Origin: Gallionellaceae bacterium | GTDB taxonomy: Bacteria; Pseudomonadota; Gammaproteobacteria; Burkholderiales; Thiobacillaceae | Length of the DNA stretch: 64,000 nucleotides | Reading direction: 5' to 3' | NCBI GenBank assembly: GCA_028714875.1 | Contig: JAQTLN010000013.1 | Span: 1 to 64,000, forward strand | In this document: in pieces, positions 24,421 to 33,740 of the stretch | How positions within the stretch are numbered: the stretch's first letter is position 1 | Layout: each line of letters starts with the position of its first letter | Translations under genes and position numbers: made by a program | The notes under the pieces: model-generated | Told to the model about the DNA's origin: nothing | What the model saw: only the letters and a program-made list of their open reading frames with translations | The model's database searches: none

Positions 24421-27345
24421 ATGACTGACCTCACCCGCTGGAACCGCGCCGGGCTGTCGCGCTTCGACTATCTCGACGGCAATGCCGCCGTGTTCCTGGA
24501 ACGCCTGCGCGCCGGCCTGGCCGTCAAATTCCCGGCCTGGACGCAAACCCAGGCCGGCATTCCCGGCGACGAGACGGAAGAGGCGAAAAAGTCGCGCCTG
24601 GAGGCGCTCTACGCGCAAGACCCGGACGACATGCTGTGGCAACTCACGCGCCAGTTCGCGCGTTCCTGCCATGTGCTGGGCAGCCATGTCGACGCCTACG
24701 CCAACGAGGCCACGCTGGGCACCGCCAGCCAGTGGGAAAACCTGCGTCGCCTGGTCGCGCTGCTCGACTACGCGCCGCTGCCGCCGGCTTCCGCCTCCGC
24801 GCCGCTGGCGCTGTTCCTCAAGGCCGGCAAGGCCGGCACGGTGAATGCCGGGCTACAGGTGAAACACAGCCCCGCTGCGGGCGCGCCGCTGATCTTCGAG
24901 ACGCTCGCCGATCTGGAAGCCGATGCCGCCTACAACACGCTTTACCCCCGCGACCACCTGCGCAACCCGCAAACCCTGAGCGGCACCGTTTTGGTCGTTG
25001 ACGAGAAGCTGGACAAGCTGAAAAGCGGTGAGCCGCTGCTGCTGGAAGATGAACGTGGGGTTGGGCAAATGCGCCAACTCTCCGCGCACCTGGTGCAAGG
25101 CATCCTCCTCGGCGAGGATCGAACCACGGTGACGATCTCGCCGGCCATTCCCGCCGGCTTCGTCAAGGGCTACACCCTGCTGCACACCAGCCCCAAGGAA
25201 AAACTTAAGGTCCTGGGCCCGGCCACGGGCGGCGTCGCAAGCGTCGGCCACAGCCTGCAACTCGCGGTGCCGTCGAGCGATCTGGCGGCGGGCGACCTCG
25301 TGGTGATTCGTTCGCCGGACGACAAGCCCTACTACCGCCGCATCAAGACCGTTCAGGAAGGCCGCCTGGTGTTCTACCGCGACATCGGCCAGCTCACCCT
25401 CAAGGGCGCCACCGTGGCGCGCCCGGTCAGCGTGCCGCTGTCCGACCTCGCCAGTCCGCCGAAACGGCGGGTGATCGACGCGGACGGCACCGTGGTCGAT
25501 GTGGTCTACGCGGCCGGCGACTGGTCGCGTCTGGCCGGGCAATGGCTGGCGCGCATCCACAAGGTCGGCGGCCGCGAATACCTGCCCGCCTATCGCTGCC
25601 TGCACGCCAAATATGTGCCGGTGACCAAGGACAACGCGCTGGTGGCCGATGACGAACGCCCCGGCTACACCGCGCTGACGCTCACCTGGCATGGCGACAC
25701 GGACGGCGTGCCGGGCGGCAATGACTTCAAGCTCAACAACCCGCAAACCCTGCTGGCGCCGCCGCCCACCGCCGGTCCCTGGACGGTGGACACCTTCCTC
25801 AACAAGAGCGAGGACGGCCGCCTGATCAGGGAATTGGTCACCGGCCAGTGCAAGCAGACGGCGGCCGGCGATCTGGCCGTGCTGGTGAAGGGCGCGCAGA
25901 TGGCCTGGGCGCGCCTCGGCACGGTGGCCCTGGACGCGGAACACGAGGAAGCCACGCTGTCCGCCGACCCGCACTGGAGCGATCGCGGCGGCGGCCCCTA
26001 CTTCCTCACCCGCACACGGGTGTACAGCCATTTCGTGAAACAGGCGCGCGTGCTCGGCTGGCAGGACAACAGCACGGCCCTCTCCGGCACCCGTGTCGTG
26101 CTGGAGAGCCTGCCCGCCGGTTTGAAGGCGGGGCGCGCGCTGATCGTCGATAACGGCAACACGGCACAGGAAACCACGCTGGCCGATTTCGACGCCGTCG
26201 CCGTCCACATCGACCTGGCCGACGCCCTGCCCAGCGGCAGCAGCGCCGGCAAACTGAAGATTTACGCCAACGTGGTGAACGCCGGCCACGGCGAGAGCCG
26301 GCCGCGCCGGGTGCTGGGCAGCGGCGATGGCACGCGCGGCAGCCAGCATTTCGCGCTGGAGGCGTCCGACCTGAGCTTCGTCGCCGATGCGGCGATGAGT
26401 GCCGGCGTGCGCGCCGCCGTCGAAGTGGACGTGGCCGGCGAGACCTGGAGCCAGGTTTCCACCCTCAAGGACTCCGGCCCGACCGACGCGCATTACCAGG
26501 TGCGCATCGACCAGGACGGCAATGCCGACATCCAGTTCGGCGACGGTCGCCACGGCCGCCGCCTGCCCAGCGGCGGCAACAACCTGCGGGTCGGGTTCCG
26601 CCAGGGTTCCGGCGCGTCTGGGAATCTCGCCCCCGGCAGCCTGATCAAGCTGATCAAGCCGCACCCATTGCTGGACTCGCTGGCGCAACCGATCGCCAGC
26701 GGCGGCGGCGGCGACCGTGAGAGCAACGCCGATCTCCGCGACAACGCCCCCGCCACCCTGCTGGCGCTGGATCGCGCGGTTTCACTGGAAGATTTCTCGC
26801 AACTGGCGCGCGGCCATGCCAGCGTCTGGCAGGCGCGCGCCTTCCGCCAGCCGCCTGGCCTGGGCCAGCGCGAGCGCCTGGAAGTGGTGGTGATGGCGGC
26901 CGGCGGCGGCATGCTCTCCGCCGCCCTCAAGGCCGAATTGCAGACGTATCTGCTGGCGCGCGCGCAACCCGGCATGGCCATCGCCATCAGCGACTACACC
27001 CGGCTGACCTTCAAGCTGAGCGTCACCGTGCGCGTGCGTAGCGACGCCTTCGACAGCCAGACCGTGAAAGACGCCGTGCTCGCCGCGTTGCAAGCCGCCT
27101 TCACGGAACAGGCCCGGCAACTCGGCCAGGCGCTTTATCGCGGCGAAATCTACAAGGTGGTGGATGCCGTGCCCGGCGTGGAAAACAGCGATTGCGGCAT
27201 CGTCCTCAGCGCCGCCACCAAGGCGCAACTGGCGCGGGCGGTCGAGACCGGCGGCAAGCTGCTGCTGGCGCAACCGGCGCCTAGCCAGTGCCTGGTGTTC
27301 GACAGCGGCGGCTTTTCCGCCAGCGTCGAGGAGTACGGACTATGA
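24421..27345 (+). CDS. Large CIS baseplate J-like protein (Pvc11-like)
   Basis: A 974-aa baseplate protein. The N-terminal 130 residues (FDYLDGNAAVFLERLRAGLAVKFPAW, LTRQFARSCHVLGSHVDAYANEATLGTA) are the family's wedge-binding helices. The middle is beta-rich with carbohydrate-module-like folds. The C-terminus has the baseplate-J core: ADIQFGDGRHGRRLPSGGNNLRVGFRQGSGASGN, then RALDRAVSLEDFSQLARGHASVWQARAF-type segment and a terminal KLSVTVRVRSDAFDSQTVKDAVLAAL. It should be the gp6/Pvc11 wedge scaffold. It overlaps the next gene by 4 bases (ATGA), so it is translated in a coupled way. Confidence 0.9.
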   Translation: MTDLTRWNRAGLSRFDYLDGNAAVFLERLRAGLAVKFPAWTQTQAGIPGDETEEAKKSRLEALYAQDPDDMLWQLTRQFARSCHVLGSHVDAYANEATLGTASQWENLRRLVALLDYAPLPPASASAPLALFLKAGKAGTVNAGLQVKHSPAAGAPLIFETLADLEADAAYNTLYPRDHLRNPQTLSGTVLVVDEKLDKLKSGEPLLLEDERGVGQMRQLSAHLVQGILLGEDRTTVTISPAIPAGFVKGYTLLHTSPKEKLKVLGPATGGVASVGHSLQLAVPSSDLAAGDLVVIRSPDDKPYYRRIKTVQEGRLVFYRDIGQLTLKGATVARPVSVPLSDLASPPKRRVIDADGTVVDVVYAAGDWSRLAGQWLARIHKVGGREYLPAYRCLHAKYVPVTKDNALVADDERPGYTALTLTWHGDTDGVPGGNDFKLNNPQTLLAPPPTAGPWTVDTFLNKSEDGRLIRELVTGQCKQTAAGDLAVLVKGAQMAWARLGTVALDAEHEEATLSADPHWSDRGGGPYFLTRTRVYSHFVKQARVLGWQDNSTALSGTRVVLESLPAGLKAGRALIVDNGNTAQETTLADFDAVAVHIDLADALPSGSSAGKLKIYANVVNAGHGESRPRRVLGSGDGTRGSQHFALEASDLSFVADAAMSAGVRAAVEVDVAGETWSQVSTLKDSGPTDAHYQVRIDQDGNADIQFGDGRHGRRLPSGGNNLRVGFRQGSGASGNLAPGSLIKLIKPHPLLDSLAQPIASGGGGDRESNADLRDNAPATLLALDRAVSLEDFSQLARGHASVWQARAFRQPPGLGQRERLEVVVMAAGGGMLSAALKAELQTYLLARAQPGMAIAISDYTRLTFKLSVTVRVRSDAFDSQTVKDAVLAALQAAFTEQARQLGQALYRGEIYKVVDAVPGVENSDCGIVLSAATKAQLARAVETGGKLLLAQPAPSQCLVFDSGGFSASVEEYGL

Positions 27346-28970
27346 AACCCGATTACGGCACCCTGCTCCAGTCCTGGCTGCCCGCCGTCTGGCGCGAGCG
27401 CGACGAAACCGGCGATCTCGGCCGGTTGCTGGCGGTTTACGGCGAACTGCTCGACGCTTTCCACGCCACCGTGGCACAACGCCTGTATGACAGCTTCCCG
27501 GATCAGGATGGCGACGGCCGCCATTGCCAGGACTGGTTACTGCCCTATTTCGCGCAATTGCTCGATGTGCGCCTGGTCTCGCCGGATGAAGCCGGCCGCC
27601 GCGCCGAATTGGCCGACGCCGTCGCCTGGCGCCAGCGCAAGGGCACCCGCGTCAGCATCGAAGCCATCGCCGAAGCGGTGGGGCAGTTCGAGGTGGAAAT
27701 CCAGGAGGGCTGGAAACGGGTGGCCATCACCCCGCGCGTGGATCGTCCATTGCTGCCGGAAACGGCCTTCGGCGAGAAGAAAATTCCGTTTTCCGCCGGC
27801 CCCGCCGCGCGCGCGCGCCACCCCGGCCTGCCCGCCGCCACCCTGGATTTGCGTTATTGCTCGCGCGCCGTGCGTTGCGACCCGAGCAATTCGGGGGCGC
27901 ACGAAACGACCTTCGCCGGCCAGCCCTACACCTGGCGCCAGGTCAACCGGCACGGCCTGCCGTGCGCGCCGGACAGCTTCCAGGATGTCTCCCACCGCAC
28001 CGTGGATTTGCGCTCGCCGGAGGGGCGTAAAGGTCACCGGGGTGGCCTCTATCATCCGCGTCGGGTGCTGCTCTACCTGCCGCCGCCGCAAGGCCATTGT
28101 TCGGCCGGCGCGCCGGCGATGAACTGGAGCGAGGTACTTGGCCTCGCCACCTTCGACGGCCCGCACCTGACCGTGCGCAGCGGCACCACCACCTGGAACG
28201 GCCTGACCCTGCCGCTTATCGTCTACACCGGCCTGGGCAAGGTGCCGGTGAAAATGCGCGGGGTGGCTACCTTCACCGCGGCCGCCGTCTACCGTTTCGA
28301 GAACCTCTGGCTCGACAACAAAGTACAGATCGACGCCGGCGCGGCGCAGTTGCGCAACTGCGCCGCGCGCCAGCTCAAGGTTGTCACCGCCGAGCGCGAG
28401 GCGCCGGTAATCGCCGCGCGCGCCTGCCTGTTCAAGAAGCTCGAAGCCGCGCGCGGCCTGGTGCGCCTGGAATACGCCACCGTGCTCGAGTCCCTGCTGG
28501 CGGAACGCCTGGAGGCCAGTGACAGCATTTTGCTGCCGCCGTTGCGCAAGGACACGATAGACAACGACGTGCCGGCCGCCGGCTGCATCCGCTACAGCCG
28601 CTTGTTCCACATCCCGCCGCCGCCCGATCCGACCAATCCCGCGCTGGTCAACGACCCGCTCTGGGTCTCGCAATGGCAGCGTTCCGCCCTGCGCTGTTAC
28701 GGCAACACCTGTACGACCGCGCAACCGCTGTTCTGGAACAACACCTTCGGCCAGCCCGGTTGCGGCGTGCTGCACCCCGATGCCCGCGCGGTCTTCCAGT
28801 CCGGCGCCGAGGACGGCGGCGAGCTGGGCGCCTGCCACGACTACCGCCACGTCCTGCGGCGCAAGGCGGTGATCGAGAAACTTCAGGAATTCCTGCCGGT
28901 GGGCATGGAGGCCGTGCTGGTGGCCGACCCCAGCCTCGCCTGCGCGCCGCCGAAGGAGACCAAGCTATGA
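27342..28970 (+). CDS. CIS baseplate protein (gpI/Pvc12-like)
   Basis: A 542-aa protein. The N-terminal 110 residues (MKPDYGTLLQSWLPAVWRERDETGDLGRLLAVYGELLDAFHATVAQRLYD, followed by KGTRVSIEAIAEAVG) match phage tail protein I-like proteins, which link wedges to fibres. The remainder is beta-rich and unusually rich in cysteine for a baseplate protein. It is possibly an adaptor bearing the outer cage or fibres. Start ATG 27342, overlapping the previous stop by 4 bases, is preferred over an upstream in-frame start inside that gene. The C-terminus ends 221 bp before the DUF6519 gene. Confidence 0.82.
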   Translation: MKPDYGTLLQSWLPAVWRERDETGDLGRLLAVYGELLDAFHATVAQRLYDSFPDQDGDGRHCQDWLLPYFAQLLDVRLVSPDEAGRRAELADAVAWRQRKGTRVSIEAIAEAVGQFEVEIQEGWKRVAITPRVDRPLLPETAFGEKKIPFSAGPAARARHPGLPAATLDLRYCSRAVRCDPSNSGAHETTFAGQPYTWRQVNRHGLPCAPDSFQDVSHRTVDLRSPEGRKGHRGGLYHPRRVLLYLPPPQGHCSAGAPAMNWSEVLGLATFDGPHLTVRSGTTTWNGLTLPLIVYTGLGKVPVKMRGVATFTAAAVYRFENLWLDNKVQIDAGAAQLRNCAARQLKVVTAEREAPVIAARACLFKKLEAARGLVRLEYATVLESLLAERLEASDSILLPPLRKDTIDNDVPAAGCIRYSRLFHIPPPPDPTNPALVNDPLWVSQWQRSALRCYGNTCTTAQPLFWNNTFGQPGCGVLHPDARAVFQSGAEDGGELGACHDYRHVLRRKAVIEKLQEFLPVGMEAVLVADPSLACAPPKETKL

Positions 28971-29020
28971 GGCGAGCGGCGCGAGGGCACGTCACTTCTG
29001 GTGCCGCCGTCGGCACCGTG

Positions 29021-29125
29021 GTTCCCCCCTTTATCAAAGGGGGGCTAGGGGGGATTTGCGGACGCTCGCACTCGCGCCACCCTTGGAGAAATCCCCCCCA
29101 GCCCCCCTTTGGAAAAGGGGGGAGC
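29021..29125. repeat. CCCCCCTTT..AAAGGGGGG element
   Basis: Left arm CCCCCCTTTATCAAAGGGGG with CTAGGGGGGATTTGCGGACG; right arm AATCCCCCCCAGCCCCCCTT plus TGGAAAAGGGGGGAG. A close match to 17510-17613, including the CTTGGAGAAAT block before the right arm. It fills the gap between baseplate and DUF6519 genes. Confidence 0.92.
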
Positions 29126-29191
29126 AACAACGCCGGGCGCGCGTATCAGTTTCAAACTTTTGACGTAACCAACGATTAACCGGGGACAGCC

Positions 29192-32100
29192 ATGAAAACC
29201 CAAATCTCCCGCGATTCCTTCCGGCCTGAACAGCGTTTTTCCGGGGTCTATCTGCAACAGGGCCGCATGATTCTGGATGCCGACTGGAACGAGCTTTCCG
29301 ACATCGAGAAGGCGCGTCTGGTCGACGCCCTGCGCGACGCCATTGCCGGCGGCGCGCCGCGCGTGGGCGGCCTCAGGGTGTTTGCCGACCCGGCCGGTTC
29401 CGTGAATATCCGCATCCAGCCCGGCGCGCTTTATGTCGAGGGGGTGCCGGCCCGCCTGGACGCCGCCGCGCCGTTGCCGGTCAACGCGCAGCCCGATTAC
29501 CCGATCCAGGCCGATTACAGTGGCCAGAACCTCAAGCTCTACGTCGACGTCTGGGAACGCGGCGTTTCCGCCCTGGAGCAGTCGGCGCTCATGGACGCCG
29601 CCCTGCACGGCGCCGATACCGCCACGCGCAGCCAGACCATGCTTCAGGTGAAGTGGTGCGCCAACACCCTGAACCCGCTCAACGAGGCCAGCAATCCGTC
29701 GATCGGCACCGCCCCGCTCACCCTGAAGCTGCGTCTGATCGCCAGCGGCGGCGACACTTGCGACCCCTGCGCCAGCCAGGTGAAGGTGGATGAGCGCATC
29801 GGCAACTACCTGTTCCGCGTGGAAGTACACGATTACGAGCCCGCCACGCAATGGCTCACCCTGAAATGGTCGCGCGACAACGGCGCCGAAGCCTGCGCGG
29901 TGGCGGCGATGCCGGCCGGCTTCAACCAGGGCGACTGGGTGTGGGAATACTTCGACAACGACACCGAGCGTCTGCTCGGTAATCACTTCGCTGCAAACCC
30001 GCTGAAACTGCGCGGCCTGATCAAGGAAACCTGCGTCACGCCCACTGGCGTCAACGAACCGAAAACCCATGTTCGGCAGTGGGATGGCACCATCAAGATC
30101 AAACTGGACAGCGGCGCCCTGAGCGGCCGCGACCGTGGCGTCGCCCTGTTCGCGGGCGCCGTGAGCAACCAGGCGCAAGGCCGCGCCAACTTCGCCGGCG
30201 GTGTGCTCAAGCTCAACCTGGAGCGCCTGGAACTGGAACTTGCCGTCGCCGGCAAACGCTTCGTGCCCGGCGACTACTGGCTGGCGGAAGTGCGCGAGGC
30301 GGAGGATGAGAGCGGCGACACCGTGCTGTCCGCCGCCACGCCGCGCGGCGTGCGCCACCACTACCTGTTCCTCGGCGAGCTGGGCGTGGACAAGAAACTG
30401 GTCGCCCAGGACGACGCCTTCAAACGGCGCATGGCCTTCCCGCCGCTGACCGACATCATCGCCGCCGATGTGGGCTTCACCGATACCTGCGCGAAACTGT
30501 TCGCGGGCGCCACGAACGTGCAGCAGGCGCTGGACAACCTCTGCGCCATCGACGCCGACGACATCGCCTACCCGCTGCCCAACTGCGGCGCCAACGAGGG
30601 CAAGTCGATCAAGGACCGGCTGAAAGCGCTGCTCGACCCGGACAGCGACGGCAAGCTCACGGTCAAGACCGCGCTCGACAACCTGCTCTGCCAGCTCAAC
30701 GCGACCAGCCTGCCCTATAGCGTGCCGGCCTGCCCAGCCGGCCCCAGCGTGCGCGAGCTGCTGGGCCTCGCGGCCGGCGACAACAACGTCGCCCCGGTGC
30801 TGGACAAGTTGCTGTGCGAGTTCAAGGCCAACGACCTGCCGCTGGACAAGAGCGATGCCGCGCTGTGCGGTGACCTGAAAGTGCCCGCCGTGGTCACCGT
30901 GCAGGATGCGCTGAAAATCCTCTGCGGCAAATCCGGCGGCGGCTGCGCGGTGGTCGCCACCTCGCCGGAACATCTGGGGCAGTTGTTGCAGGAATTCGCC
31001 AACTCAAGCAGCGCCAAAGACCTCTGGATCTGCCTCAAGGCAGGCAGCTATCCCTTGTCCGTCGTGCCCGCCATCGCCAACAAGCGCAGCCTGCGCATCA
31101 GCGGCGAAGGCCCGGAATCGGTGGCCATCGCGTTCAGCGGCGATACCCTGGCACTTGCCGCCGATGAGGTGATCCTGGAAAACCTCTCGCTCACCTTCGG
31201 CAACAGCGCCGGCCGGCTCGCCATCACCGCCGACACCGCCAGGGCGCACGGCTGCCATTTCAGCCGCACCAGCGGCAGCGTGGGCGGCCCGGCGATGCTC
31301 ACCGTTGCTGGGGCCGGCAATGGGGTTTGCCGGATGAGCTGGCGCGACAACGTGCTTTATGCCCAGGTGAAAACGACCTCGGGCAACGGCAACCTTTGGG
31401 CGGCCAGCAGCGTGGTGGGGGATGCGCAAGTGAGCAAGGCGGTGCTGGCGCTGGGCAAGGAAGAATTGCTGGTCGACAAGACCGCCTATGACGCGGCGCT
31501 GAATCAGGCGGTCACCGCGATCATGGCCATGACCCCGGACAAACGCCTGGCCTGGAAGACCAAGCTCGATCAGGTCGTCACGCCGATCAGCCGCGCCGCC
31601 GCCATTACGCGGGTGGCCAAGGCCGGCAGCGAGAGCCTGAGCATGAGCCTGGCGCAAGGCAGCCTGACTTACTCGGAAACACTGCTCGCGGTGGAAGAAC
31701 TGGTGGCGCAGTGGGTCACCTACAGCCCCGATTGCGCCTTGCGCCTGGTCAACCACAAGGTGGGCGGCGTGCTCGAAGGCAACCGGGTGGATGGCTGGGT
31801 GTTGCTGGGCAACGGCATCAATGGCTACAGCACCCCGGCCCGCATTCTCGGCGTGAGTTTGGAAGGGAATGTGGTGAAGCGCGGCGGCGAGAGCCTGAAT
31901 CTGGTCGGCAACAGCCTGGACGGGCTCAAATCGAACATCCCGAGCGCGGCGGTCAATAACAAGAAAAACCTGGTGGCGACGCTCGATGCCCATGCGCGGA
32001 TCACGCTCTCCGACAACCACTTCGGAGATTTCTTCAACACCATTACCGCCGCCAGCCTGGTCGCCCAGGGCAACACCTGGGCCGGCAGCGACCTCGGCTA

Positions 32101-32245
32101 CGCGGTGGTGGACCGCGCCACGTTCACCGGCAACCTGGTGGAAATCGACGCCCAGGCGAACAGCGTCATCATGGCCACCACCAGCGCGTCGCGCATGGCC
32201 GGCGCCGGCAACCTGCGCCTGGATGTGACGCCGATGCGGGCATGA
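29192..32245 (+). CDS. DUF6519 / parallel beta-helix CIS protein, candidate fibre or cage
   Basis: A 1017-aa protein. The N-terminus SRDSFRPEQRFSGVYLQQGRMILDADWNEL is the DUF6519 signature, common in CIS clusters. Residues about 60-400 form a beta-rich domain, residues about 430-610 hold Cys-containing helical repeats (CAKLFAGATNVQQALDNLCAIDADDIAYPLPNCG type), and about 640-1000 a right-handed parallel beta-helix pattern (GNRVDGWVLLGNGINGYS, SLEGNVVKRGGESLNLVGNSLDG). The beta-helix may be a surface-binding needle or fibre. No separate tail-fibre gene is recognised, so it is the best candidate for target recognition; this is inference. The start has a weak ribosome binding site (GGGGACAGCC). 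Confidence 0.8.
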   Translation: MKTQISRDSFRPEQRFSGVYLQQGRMILDADWNELSDIEKARLVDALRDAIAGGAPRVGGLRVFADPAGSVNIRIQPGALYVEGVPARLDAAAPLPVNAQPDYPIQADYSGQNLKLYVDVWERGVSALEQSALMDAALHGADTATRSQTMLQVKWCANTLNPLNEASNPSIGTAPLTLKLRLIASGGDTCDPCASQVKVDERIGNYLFRVEVHDYEPATQWLTLKWSRDNGAEACAVAAMPAGFNQGDWVWEYFDNDTERLLGNHFAANPLKLRGLIKETCVTPTGVNEPKTHVRQWDGTIKIKLDSGALSGRDRGVALFAGAVSNQAQGRANFAGGVLKLNLERLELELAVAGKRFVPGDYWLAEVREAEDESGDTVLSAATPRGVRHHYLFLGELGVDKKLVAQDDAFKRRMAFPPLTDIIAADVGFTDTCAKLFAGATNVQQALDNLCAIDADDIAYPLPNCGANEGKSIKDRLKALLDPDSDGKLTVKTALDNLLCQLNATSLPYSVPACPAGPSVRELLGLAAGDNNVAPVLDKLLCEFKANDLPLDKSDAALCGDLKVPAVVTVQDALKILCGKSGGGCAVVATSPEHLGQLLQEFANSSSAKDLWICLKAGSYPLSVVPAIANKRSLRISGEGPESVAIAFSGDTLALAADEVILENLSLTFGNSAGRLAITADTARAHGCHFSRTSGSVGGPAMLTVAGAGNGVCRMSWRDNVLYAQVKTTSGNGNLWAASSVVGDAQVSKAVLALGKEELLVDKTAYDAALNQAVTAIMAMTPDKRLAWKTKLDQVVTPISRAAAITRVAKAGSESLSMSLAQGSLTYSETLLAVEELVAQWVTYSPDCALRLVNHKVGGVLEGNRVDGWVLLGNGINGYSTPARILGVSLEGNVVKRGGESLNLVGNSLDGLKSNIPSAAVNNKKNLVATLDAHARITLSDNHFGDFFNTITAASLVAQGNTWAGSDLGYAVVDRATFTGNLVEIDAQANSVIMATTSASRMAGAGNLRLDVTPMRA

Positions 32246-32249
32246 GTAG

Positions 32250-32376
32250 CGCAGGCGTCCCGCCCACGGGTTTGCTGGGTGCGGGCGAGACGCCTGCGCT
32301 ACCGGGGCAGGCCGATGTTGTAGCGCAGGCGTCTCGCCTGCGGGTTTGGTGGGTGCGGGCGAGACGTCTGCGCTAC
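32250..32376. repeat. Two GTAGCGCAGGCG inverted repeats in tandem
   Basis: Copy one runs from GTAGCGCAGGCGTCCCGCCC to GCGAGACGCCTGCGCTAC; copy two from GTAGCGCAGGCGTCTCGCCT to GGCGAGACGTCTGCGCTAC. Both are of the family at 19204-19328. They fill the gap between the DUF6519 and DUF4157 genes. Confidence 0.92.
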
Positions 32377-32407
32377 CGGGGCCGGGGTTCGAATCAGGAG
32401 AGTGACC

Positions 32408-33721
32408 ATGAAAACCTTCCAGCAACTCCGCCGCCAGAGCAGGTCGCGGCGCATGGTGGTGATCAAGCCGCATGCCGATGCCAACCGGGTCGCGATGCAG
32501 GACGCGCTTGGCTATCCGGTGCAAACCAAACTCAAGGTGGGCACTCCCGACGATGCTCACGAGCGCGAAGCCGATGCCGTTGCCGCGCGGGTGATGGCGG
32601 CGCCGGAAGGCATCCAGCGCAAATGCGACAACTGCGCGCGGGAAGACGATCAGCAGCAAGCGCGGGTCGAGCCGGAGAAGAAGGACGGGGAAATTCAGCG
32701 TAAGGAAGCCGGCGGCGCGGCGACACTCACCAGCACCGGCGCGGCGGCCATCGCCTCCAGCCGGGGTGGCGGCCAGCCCTTGCCGGCCGGCGAACGCGCT
32801 TTCTTCGAGCCGCGCATGGGCGCCGATCTCGGGCCGGTTCGCATCCACGCCGACGAGTCGGCGGCGCGACTGTCCACCAATCTCGCCGCGCGCGCGTTTA
32901 CGGCTGGGAGCGACGTCTACTTCGCCAGTGGTGAATACCAGCCCGGCAGTCGCCAGGGTCGCCACCTCCTGGCGCATGAACTGACGCATGTCTTGCAACA
33001 AAACGGCCCCGGCAAGCGCGCGGAGAATGCGGGCATTCAGCGCAAGCTCGAATTGCGTCCACCCGGCAAGGGCGAACATTCCGCCTTCGACCGCGCGAAT
33101 GAACTGGTTGACCGTCTGAATACGATCTCGACCGCGATTCAGTACGAACTCAAGGGCAAGTCGCTCGCATACAAGGTGGTGGACGAGACCAAGTTGACCC
33201 ATTTCGACAAGAAAATGAAGGATTTCATCGACAGTGCCGCGCTGGTGCCGATGCGCCTGGTCAACCACGATGGCCTGGTGGGTGGCAGCAATCTGTTCGC
33301 CGACAGCTTCGTATCCGCTTATGTGGATCTCGACGACCTGATGGCCGACGACCTCTACAGCTTCCAGTCGGACCTGTTGCATTTCATCACCGAGCGGTTC
33401 CAGGTGAAGGATTACGACAAGAAGATCGGAACCAACATGGGAGGGCAGTTCGACAAGGCGCATAAGGCCGGCAAGGATGCGGAAGCCGAGCAATTGCGCG
33501 CGCTGTTCAAAGACCCCAGCATTTTCTTTTTGTACGAGGAAACCAAGCCCAACGGGAAAACCTGGGTGAACGCCTTCAAAAGCAAAGACCATGGCTATCG
33601 GGTGTTCCAGGTGGTGAAGGATATGAGTCGTGCCATCGCCGGCGGCGAGATGTGGGTTCAGAAAAAAGACGGAACCCGCGTGTCTATGGACGATTTCCGC
33701 AAGGAACGAGGCGCCGCGTAG
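32408..33721 (+). CDS. DUF4157-domain CIS cargo protein, unknown C-terminal domain
   Basis: A 437-aa protein with the CIS-cargo domain DUF4157: TPDDAHEREADAVAARVMA (46-64), a KCDNC pair (72-76), a proline-rich linker, then GGQPLPAGERAFFEPRMGADLGPVRIHAD and a HExxH site HELTH (190-194) in HLLAHELTHVLQQ. Residues about 215-437 form a second domain (SAALVPMRLVNHDGLVGGSN, YVDLDDLMADDLYSFQSDLLHFITERF, IGTNMGGQFDKAHKAG) that I do not recognise; it could be a toxin or target-binding domain. Start ATG 32408 is chosen for its spacing from AGGAG (32397-32401). No signal peptide, as expected for CIS cargo. It is encoded just before another DUF4157 protein. Confidence 0.85.
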   Translation: MKTFQQLRRQSRSRRMVVIKPHADANRVAMQDALGYPVQTKLKVGTPDDAHEREADAVAARVMAAPEGIQRKCDNCAREDDQQQARVEPEKKDGEIQRKEAGGAATLTSTGAAAIASSRGGGQPLPAGERAFFEPRMGADLGPVRIHADESAARLSTNLAARAFTAGSDVYFASGEYQPGSRQGRHLLAHELTHVLQQNGPGKRAENAGIQRKLELRPPGKGEHSAFDRANELVDRLNTISTAIQYELKGKSLAYKVVDETKLTHFDKKMKDFIDSAALVPMRLVNHDGLVGGSNLFADSFVSAYVDLDDLMADDLYSFQSDLLHFITERFQVKDYDKKIGTNMGGQFDKAHKAGKDAEAEQLRALFKDPSIFFLYEETKPNGKTWVNAFKSKDHGYRVFQVVKDMSRAIAGGEMWVQKKDGTRVSMDDFRKERGAA

Positions 33722-33740
33722 CCAGCAGGCTCAGGCCGCC

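Noticed and set aside
24853..26688. Minus-strand frame of 611 codons opposite the large baseplate gene
   Set aside because: Shadow of a high-GC gene; no family features.
31004..33592. Long minus-strand frame opposite the DUF6519 and DUF4157 genes
   Set aside because: Spans a gene junction and repeats, lacks motifs, and shows shadow composition; the plus-strand genes are well supported.
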